Assembly: GCA_021521415.1 (NCBI GenBank) | Contig: JAIQDT010003856.1 | Location: 248,001-312,000 of the forward strand | Origin: Bidens hawaiensis | Taxonomy: Eukaryota; Streptophyta; Magnoliopsida; Asterales; Asteraceae | Direction of reading: 5' to 3' | Length of the DNA: 64,000 bases | Part shown: positions 56,490 through 64,000 of the stretch, piece by piece | Numbering within the stretch: the first letter of the stretch is position 1 | Layout: each line of letters opens with the position of its first letter | Made by a program: the position numbers and the translations under genes | The notes under the pieces: model-generated | Told to the model about the DNA's origin: nothing | The model's input: only the letters and a program-made list of their open reading frames with translations | The model's database searches: none

Positions 56490-56887
56490 CGTATTCTAAA
56501 GGGAAAACACAAACGTCGTCACTACAGGAATTATTTAGCACATGATTCGTAAAGTAAGTAGTTAATGACAGTGGCCAAATGTAATTAACTATTTGCACTA
56601 CTCCTCAGGTTCTACATACTTCCCTTTATGATTTCACTTGTGCTAATTTCTACTTTGAAACAGTTAATCAATCAAACAACTAATTAATCCTATCCCTATC
56701 CTGCACATATCCTTCTTTTAATAATTAAGCTAAAGTTATCATGCACAAGGTAATCATACACTTTTACTTTTACCGGGCTTGCTTGAGTGACACATGGCTA
56801 TCTTGAACTGGCATTTCTTTCTTTTATTACTTAAGTACCATTTTCTGTTCGAGTCTAAGCATGTAGGATGCTTAAATCTCTCAAACT

Positions 56888-56905
56888 TATGCTCTGATAC
56901 CAACT
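56888..56905 (-). promoter_or_regulatory. Primer-binding site of C (initiator Met tRNA)
   Basis: The minus strand reads TTGGTATCAGAGCATAA directly after the 5' LTR, the same as in element F. The stretch 56490-56887 between it and the first gag is leader with no gene seen. Confidence 0.9.
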
Positions 56906-59100
56906 TGTAAGGCTCCATTCCCGGTGCCTCACATTAACGTCGGATTTACTCATAAACATAGTTCTAAAAATCAGCGTTTATTAAAACTTTCGTGAAAAAT
57001 GTTAACTTTAATCATTTGATACAAAGCATTTGATCTTTTCGTTAAAACATAACGTTCAACATCTTATTTAAATAATCATTTAAATTCCATCTTCAGATGC
57101 CAGCCATTCAATCCATGCCATGTGCCATCCGCGTGCCATATCAATAAACATATTCACCTGCGTGCATACTAAAAGTCAGCTACACTAAGTGAGTCCTAGT
57201 TAATCAGGTGACATACAATACATACACATATCTTACATACAAGTATATCTTAACATTGTATAAATATCCATAAGAGGAACGTCACATAATATCTATTAAA
57301 AGAACTATTACTATTACCCCTACTATTTATATTTCCCATAGAAGGACACTCTATATATATATTCTCCATAGAAGGAACATCCTATATACTTCCATAGAAG
57401 GAACACTATGCTTTCCATTAAAAGAACACTATACTTTCCATCAAAGGAACACTATCCTTTCCATCAAAGGAACACTAGGCTTTCCATTAAAGGAACACTA
57501 TGCTTTCCATAAAAGGAACACGGGGCTTTCCATTAAAGGAACACTATGCTTTCCATTAAAGGAACACTCTATATATTATCCGTAGAGAGAACTCTATATA
57601 TAATTTATTATTTAATATCCATATAAGGAGACAATCTCTATTCTTGGCAATACATGCAATATCCGAAGATCGTTCACGTATCGAAAAGCAATCACCCTTA
57701 CATTACATACAATATTCATATCTTTATTTATAATCTGACAGTACGTGCAATATCCGAAGATCATTCACGTATCGACAAGCAATTATTTGTATCTATCACA
57801 TATATCATACATGGCATACACTTATCATTTAAGTTAAGTGTATTAACAATCACATCGAGTATGCACACAACCCCGAAAACATAACAAGGAATGGGGCCAG
57901 AAACTCACCTGAATTCTGTTACATTCACTGATAGTAGAAACATAACAAGGAATGGGGCCAGAAACTCACTTAACTGTATAACGATTACGTGTATCAATCA
58001 ACTATCATTTTCCATATCGTACTTTTAGTCTAATTTTAACCCTCCACGAACAGGGGTCCGGGGGCAGCGCCCCTGGCAGGGGGATTCTAGTAGGGCAGAG
58101 CCCCTGGCTGGATTTTCATTAACTGTCTTAACACATTTTCGTTTAGGATTTTAAATTACTTTCTAATTTGCTAAGTCCTTCACCCTAACGAATTTAGCCC
58201 AATTCGTTAGCTAATTTGTTGCTTTCATAATCTAGTTCGTTAAACAGATTCGTCATCTGATCATCATCTTGTTCGTCCCCTGATTCGTTACCTTATCATA
58301 ATGAATTGGGTGAATAACGAATAACTTGATTCGTTATCTTTCCATAGCGAGCTGGCGGGTAACGAATCACTTGATTTGTTATCTTAGCATAACCTAGTTC
58401 GTTATTTGAATATATCGAAGGGGGTGAATAACGAATCACTTGATTCGTTTCTAATCCAGACTTTGACTCAGGATCAAAGTCAAAATTACCAAGAACAACA
58501 ATTAGTCAACAGACCCCGTAAATCTGCAATTAACCTTCGATACTCAACGAAACAACACAAATTTGGTATAATTAGATTCGTATTCTCCGCGCCTACAAAC
58601 CCTAAACCTTTGTTCGTCCAAATATTCATGTTTATGGGGTGCGATTTTGGCATATATGTTACGGGTCTTCATACTAACAATTAGCCTATCACACTTTAAT
58701 GGATATCAGTGAGGTTTGCTTTGTTATGTTCGTTTTTATCATATGTATACAGATCTAAGACTACCTAAATGACTCCGGATCTAAAGGAACGTTTTCTAGT
58801 TATAAACGTACCTTAAACGAGTCGGTTTACGAACACGGTTAAGCCTTGATGTTGTTTTGGTTCTTCACGACAATCTAGCACCAACGGGTTTGGGTTTCCA
58901 CCTTCGAATCTTGGCTCAGGTTATAGGATGGTGTTTGTGTGTATTTATCAAGGTGTAGGCTATGGTGTAGATTTGGATAAAAATGGAAAGGATTAGGGTT
59001 TAAGGGGTATTTATACTCCCTTAAGCCCATGGACCTAAGGCCCATCTTTCCCTTTTGATCCATAATTAATTTCAACTAAAAGCCTACTTATCCTATCATA

Positions 59101-59140
<40 letters not shown>

Positions 59141-59191
59141 GTTATTATTATTATTATTATTATTAACCGAACGGAAAATTGGGATGTTACA
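56906..59191 (-). repeat. Element C 5' LTR, 2286 bp
   Basis: Matches 51755-53987 with many small changes. It carries an (ATT)n run at 59103-59165 that is much shorter in the other copy (53950-53960), and a local duplication of about 30 bp (57890-57967) containing AACAAGGAATGGGGCCAGAA twice. Confidence 0.92.
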
Positions 59192-59990
59192 ATATGAGGC
59201 AAGGACAAGTATCAAATCTCAAGCATTTGCTGACTTTGTGGCTGATTTCAGTAGTGATTTGCAAAAGGAAGCTGACTTGGAGGTCCATCAGTTAGAGGAA
59301 ACCAAGGATCCTTGGATCTTATTCCCGGACTAAGCATCCAACCTTAGAGGAACAGGTCTAGGTGTTCTACTGAAATCGCCACAAGGGGGACATAATACCC
59401 TAGTCTATAGCTTGTGAGTTTCAAGCTACAAATAATGAAGCCGAATACGAGGCTTTAATCGCAGGTTTGCAACTAGCTAAATACATGAGGATCAGGTATA
59501 TTCCGATGTATATAGATTTGTTATTAATAGCTAACCAATTTAACGGCTCATATGCTATTAAAGGAGAAAAACTAATTAAATATCTAGACATTGTGAAACA
59601 ACTGTTAAGGTTCTTCGATTCTTTTAGTATTATACAGGTACAAAGAGAAGAAAATTCTGAGGCAGATGCCTTAGCAAACCTAACTTCATATTTGAAGGTT
59701 CCGGAAGCTACGAAAATTCCGATCACCCAGATACTCTCACAAGCAATATGGTAACAAGAAATTTTTGAAATAACAACTAACAAATAGATTGTGCTTTGGG
59801 ATCCATTATCCTCAAATAATCAAGGATCTTGGATCCTCCCGATCAAGAAATTCATTCAAGATGGAGAGTTTCCCTCCGCAGAAAATCCTAAAACCTTCAA
59901 ACTTAAGGTATCAAAATACATGATATTGTGGAACCTGAGGTGTATTGAGGAACCTGAAATCAAGGATCTTACATGATATTCTGTAAAGGA
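59192..59990 (+). pseudogene. Element A archaeal-type RNase H and linker
   Basis: YEARTSIKSQAFADFVADFS completes the first RNase H after the C insertion. WILFPD, a stop (59330-59332), then ASNLRGTGLGVLLKSPQGD, NNEAEYEALIAGLQLAKYM, MYIDLLLI and EENSEADALANL make the second, archaeal-type RNase H. In B the first motif reads WILFTDGASN, so here the Gly codon has become the stop. Another stop is at 59752-59754. The linker to integrase follows with a local repeat (GTATTGAGGAACCTGAAATC twice, 59940 and 60017). Confidence 0.82.
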
Positions 59991-60019
59991 AATCTCTTGT
60001 AGGTCCGTACTTGAGGTGT

Positions 60020-61080
60020 ATTGAGGAACCTGAAATCCAAGAGGTGCTCAAAGACTTTCACGAAGGTGATTGTGGTAATCACACTGGAGGCAGAGCCCTA
60101 TTCTCTAGGATTCTAAGAACATGATACTTCTGGCCAACCATGAAGAGAGACGCCACGGAATACTCAAAGAAGTGCGATGCCTGTCAAAGACATGGAAACA
60201 TTCTGCACCAACCTGCCGAACCTATGTATCCTATATCCTCATCATGGCCTTTCATGAAGTGGGGCATGGATATTGTGGGTAAACTACCTAAAGCGCTAGG
60301 AGGAAAAGTGTTCATGCTTGCCATGATTGATTACTTCTCAAAATGGATAGAAGCAGAAGCTTTTGTACAAGTCCGCGAAAAGGAGGTGATATCCTTCATT
60401 AAAAGAAACATTATTACTATATTTGGTAATCTTTCAGAAATTATTTGTGACAATGGTTCCAATTTATCGGGAAAAGAACCACTAACTTTTGTGACAGTTG
60501 GGGCATCATGATGATCACCTCCACACCAGTTCACCCTCAAGCCAATGGTCAAGCAGAATCAAGCAACAATATTATCATCAACAACTTGAAGAAGAAACTA
60601 GGATCCAAGAAAGGAAAGTGGGCTGAGGAGCTTTGTTATGTCCTTTGGGCTGATAGAACAACACCAAAGAATGCAACAGGTCAAACACCCTTCTCATTGG
60701 TGTTTGGATCAGTAGCTGTAATCCCTACAAAAATGGTGATTTCTACTGCCAGAATGAGCATTCGTGATCCTCGGGCCAATAATGGAATTCTTCTCCAAAA
60801 TCTAGATACTGTTGATGAGCTCAGAGTCCTAGCCAAGATCAGGATTCTAAGATTTCAAGAAGGAGATTTAGTCTTAAGGAAAACTTTCCAAAATACAACT
60901 AATCCCGCAGATGGAAAGCTAGAACCTAAGTGGGAAGGCCCCTACTTGATCGAATCAGAAGCAGGAAGGGGGTATATCATTTACTTACCATGGAAGGTGA
61001 CAGAATACCACGGGCATGGAATGCCATCCATCTTAAGAAGTACTTTGTCTAGCCAGGATCATAGATCCTTAAAGGATTGA
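60020..61080 (+). pseudogene. Element A integrase
   Basis: The zinc part (DFHEGDCGNHTGGR to CDACQRHGN) is split by a TGA near 60122. The core has [22 protein letters not shown] then a frame change at about 60465-60508, and ANGQAESSNNI. The C-terminal LEPKWEGPYLIESE is followed by a frame change that removes the normal end. Trp is present at 60261 where B has a stop. Confidence 0.85.
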
Positions 61081-62360
61081 GGATCCCCACTTTGGTAGAA
61101 TTTTATTCTATAATTTATTTATTTTAGTGTTACATTACTAACTTAAGGATAATATATCCTTAACATATATCTTTTCCAACTTTTAAGTAACAATGCGGAT
61201 TTCAATAAGAGTTTCAATGACTAAGAGGTTGGCCACCTCTCACTCACACTCAAGGTACATTGTTTTTTCCTTGGCCTAGCCCATGATTAAGATGTGACCC
61301 CCTATGGTCATATCTTTCAAGGTTTAGAGGTTTTCACCTTTCTTACGAATTAGAGTTTCTACACTCTCGCCTGTAGCGCACGTTATCCAAAGAATAGTAC
61401 GGGGTAGTGGGACCAGTACATGCTTAGTGGCTTACAATTTCATTTCCTTCGGCTATATGGAGGATCCTATGAATTATGGTAGACGTACCATACCTAAGGT
61501 TTTAGCGTTTTCACGTCACACACGTTTGGTCTGAATCCCGGTTTGGGCGAGTCCTCATTTAACATCCGTATCTTTGGGCCTGTCCCTAGTTTGGGATTGT
61601 CCCCAGTTTGGGCTTGTCCCCAGTGTTTGGTCTTGTTCCCAGTTTTTGGGCTTGTCTCCGGTACACAGACTTTTCCCTAGTTACACGGGCTTGTCCCCAG
61701 TTGCACGAGCTTGTCCCCAGTTTATTTTTTGGGCTTTTCCCTAGTTTGTTGGGTTTAATCCCAGTTAATATGATAAGTAATATGCATCAGGTATCCTAAG
61801 TCTAACTACAAGGATCATGGAAATATCGACACTTGTGGTAATTTAGGTCTAATCAGACCTTATGGTATGATCTCTACTTGTCAGTTTATATTTATTCGGT
61901 TTTAATCTTTATATCTTAATAGATGTAAGGATCCAGGATTCTTAATATGTTTTAACAAGGATAATTTACCCTTGAAACGTTTCTCAAAACTTTTAATAAA
62001 ACTAATACTATAACAAATATGCTTTCAGAAAAATAAATAACACGCAGATAGTCAAAAGTTTTAAATTGTTATTATTAATAAGTCATATGGACTTACCAAA
62101 ATCCTTAACCCGGATTTCACCATACGAAAAGATGGACTATCCACTCGGGTTAAGCAGATGTTACTAATTGTTCATAAAGTGCAGGGAAAATAAAGATAGG
62201 GGCATCAAAGGCTTCATCCCCACAAAAGGAGGACCCATTCACCTTTGTCATACCTTAATATTGTCTTAGGATCAAAGATCTTATATCCTACTTAGCTATT
62301 GTTTATTACATACCAGAATCAATTATCTAGAAAACAGAAATAAGCAAATAAAAGGTGGGC
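61081..62360 (+). other. Element A 3' noncoding zone with GGGCTTGTCCCCAGT repeats
   Basis: Counterpart of B's 34153-35656. Repeats of TTGGGCTTGTCCCCAGT run from 61527 to 61765. No gene seen; 61608-61799 is an open frame produced by the repeats. Confidence 0.7.
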
Positions 62361-63952
62361 TCAACCCTTGTCTTCTCTATCCTTCATTTCCCACTTTTCC
62401 CGCATCCTATTCAGCAGCTGCATCTTTCCCGCATCCATCATCTCAGCCTCCTGATCACCAACAGCAGTATCAGTGCTTTCGCCTATTTCATCTTCGCCAC
62501 TACCCAATGCCGCTAAGGATTGCTTCCACTGTACCATGTCCCATGAGGATTTGTCAAAGGCAGGATCATTAGCCTCATTCATAATTTTGATCCTAGCTTG
62601 AAGAACTGACTTGGTTGCCCAAATATATGCTTCATTAGTGGCGCAGGTTATCTCCTCTTGCAATTGAGCCTCGACTAAGGCTGCGTGATCCTCAGCTTGC
62701 TTCTTTTCCTTGGTCATCTTAGCAAGCGCCTTATCTTTTGCAGAAGCCATAGACCTCATCCCAGACAGGGTCTCCTCATACTCCTGGACTATCTTGTCGT
62801 GGTAACTCTTAGCAGAATCAATGGCCTGCATATCAAGGCAGAATTAATTTAGAAGGAAGTCGGATCCATAAAGTCAAGAACAGAGGATAAAGGATCCTTA
62901 CGGTGATGACGAGATCCTTTCCAGCCTCAAATGGGTCTTCAGATTCAGTAGTCTTCTTTCTTCTGGAAGGTCCAGGCTTAGCTCGAGTCGTCACAGGGCG
63001 TGGTTTATGGATAGGTGTGAAATTTGGAGTCTCTTTCTTGACAATCAGAGAATCAATGTCTTCAAGAGAAAACTGAGAAGCAGACTTTCCAGATTTTTGA
63101 GCACCTACAAAGCACAAATTAAATATAAGTTTTATATTATTTTCAATTGATTTTAAATAATATTATTAATCTTACTTGACATGTTGCTAATCGATTCCAA
63201 AATTGTCTCTTGAAAAGCTTTGGTAAACTTAGCTTGAAAAGTTCTGACCTCTGGATCCAGTGCAAGGAACATCTTAACTTTCTCTTTAACTCCAGGAAGC
63301 TCGGCTAACAGAGCAAAGTTATCAAATGCATAAGAAATAACAAAGTGTTAGTTGAAGAATTGAGTATCCTATTTCTGTTACCTAAGGATCCGGGATCCTA
63401 CCCTTCATGATCCACCTTTTGGGTAAATCAGATCCACCCAGGATAGAGTCCTATTTTACAAAGAAGAATTGATTTTTCCAGAAAGAACCATTATCAGTAA
63501 CCTTTGAAATGGGAATCGGTTGGCGTGGTTTCGATTTAAAAACAAAACAGTTGGAACCATGACAGCTCCAACAAGCCAAACTCAACACCTTCTTCATCAA
63601 TGATCCTTTCAATAGTGCGTAGTACCCTCCACAACATGGGCATCGCCTGTATATAGATGATTCCGGTCAAGGAAAAGAAGCGTTGGGTGAAGCTAGGAAA
63701 GGGGTATCGGTAGCCGATTAGATACGGTTGGGCTGGAAAGCAAACCCAGGTCTTGGATACATAGTTGCTTCGTATCGTGGAATCGAAGGGACGGAAGATG
63801 GTGTCGGCCGAAAAAATCGATCGGAGGTCATCGATTTCTGGATCAGTAAACTTATAGATCTCAGAGGAAGGGTTAGCAAGTAGACCTTGTGGTCGGAGTT
63901 CGTTTGGGTCCGATTGGCCAAAAGAAGAAGAAGAAATAGAGACGGTAGACAT
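62361..63952 (-). pseudogene. Element A antisense gene, four exons
   Basis: ATG at 63952 starts MSTVSISSSSFGQSDPNELR, then FTDPEIDDLRSIFSADTIFR, TWVCFPAQPYLIGYRYPFPS, FTQRFFSLTGIIYIQAMPML and WRVLRTIERI, with a frame change near 63560. Exon 2 ends ...DMS at 63176. Intron 63175-63105 (71 bp) is GTAAGATT to TTTGTAG. Exon 3 (63104-62902) has SGKSASQFSLEDIDSL and the basic TTRAKPGPSRRKKTTE. Intron 62901-62826 (76 bp) is GTAAGGATCC to TATGCAG. Exon 4 (62825-62361) is a coiled coil (YEETLSGMRSMASAKDKALA) with an acidic tail. Intron 1's acceptor, AG in B, reads AT here. Role unknown; PF04195-like exon 1 is from memory. Confidence 0.75.
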
Positions 63953-64000
63953 TATAAAATAGAAAACGAAAAGAAGATAGAAAGAATTATACCTTTTTGG

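Larger units (their letters stand above)
51755..59191 (-). mobile_element. Element C: Gag-only Ty3 element with two gag-like genes
   Basis: Minus-strand element in A's RNase H. Target duplication ATATG (51750-51754 and 59192-59196). LTRs 51755-53987 (2233 bp) and 56906-59191 (2286 bp); interior 53988-56905 with Met-type primer site, two gag-like pseudogenes in tandem, and purine tract. No pol motif was found. The LTR ends and two internal blocks match element F, so C is an older relative (LTRs differ by a few percent by eye). Both gags carry stops, so this copy is dead. Confidence 0.92.
23690..64000 (+). mobile_element. Element A: Tat-lineage Ty3 retrotransposon, truncated left, running off the right edge
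   Basis: Pieces in order: truncated LTR (23690-24300), primer site, gag, protease and RT start to 27297; RT and RNase H from 50686 to 51754; archaeal-type RNase H and integrase from 59192 to 61080; a noncoding zone; and an antisense gene (62361-63952). The gaps are insertions of B and C, each with a perfect target duplication. By comparison with B the 3' LTR should start about 200 bp after the antisense gene, beyond the window. Tat lineage is inferred from the RT type (MPFGLRNAGATYQRLVNMMF), the two RNase H domains and the antisense gene. Confidence 0.85.

Noticed and set aside
55411..56552. Plus-strand frames of 80-155 aa within C
   Set aside because: Complement of the two gag pseudogenes, no motif of their own.
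61608..61799. 63-aa frame with repeated SFWACL/LVPS-like residues
   Set aside because: Generated by the GGGCTTGTCCCCAGT repeats; the same DNA in B is not open in the same way.
1..64000. Host protein-coding genes
   Set aside because: Every long frame could be assigned to a transposable element or is a shadow of one; nothing resembled a cellular gene.

Overview
The window is a nest of plant retrotransposons and contains no recognisable host gene. The lineages point to a flowering plant, and I infer probably the daisy family (Asteraceae) from how the Gag, Pol and extra open reading frames look; this is unverified. Lineages seen are Ty3/gypsy Tekay-like chromoviruses, Gag-only derivatives, Ty3 Tat-lineage elements with an antisense gene, and a Ty1/copia element with a large ORF after pol. 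I use letters A-G for the elements. Five insertions (B, C, D, E, F) have a perfect 5-bp target-site duplication (TSD), so the order of events can be read directly.

Left margin (1-2336): AT-rich DNA, a TTCGGTT-rich stretch, a 179-bp MITE flanked by TTA (942-1120), and a decayed LINE ORF1-like relic on the minus strand (about 1157-2200).

Block 1 (about 2337-23020): an old LTR (element G) with a Met-type primer site is split by element E (4489-22341, + strand, TSD AAACT). E is a Tekay-like Ty3 element with 2.9-3.1 kb LTRs that differ by only about 1 percent, yet its gag and pol are wrecked. Inside E's gag sits element F (9095-15476, + strand, TSD GATAT). F is Gag-only, has two 2236-bp LTRs in which I saw no difference, and has an intact 395-aa Gag.

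Block 2 (about 23021-64000): an inverted LTR fragment (23021-23690) abuts element A, a Tat-lineage Ty3 element on the + strand that runs off the right edge. A is interrupted twice. Element B (27298-50685, + strand, TSD GTTAG) is a second Tat element inserted in A's reverse transcriptase. Element C (51755-59191, minus strand, TSD ATATG) is a Gag-only element with two gag-like genes, inserted in A's RNase H. Element D (36620-48919, minus strand, TSD ACAAG) is a 12.3-kb copia element inserted in an intron of B's antisense gene.

From LTR divergence judged by eye (F about 0, E about 1, D about 1.5, C a few, B about 4 percent), B is older than D, as nesting requires. Nearly every pol has stops or frameshifts; F is the copy that looks freshest. 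Points worth most attention: the antisense gene downstream of pol in A and B contains introns at matching places; related LTRs carry different tandem arrays and palindrome clusters at the same relative positions; D's noncoding DNA is filled with a GGCGAAGTT-type inverted motif; and E copied itself recently in spite of a dead pol.
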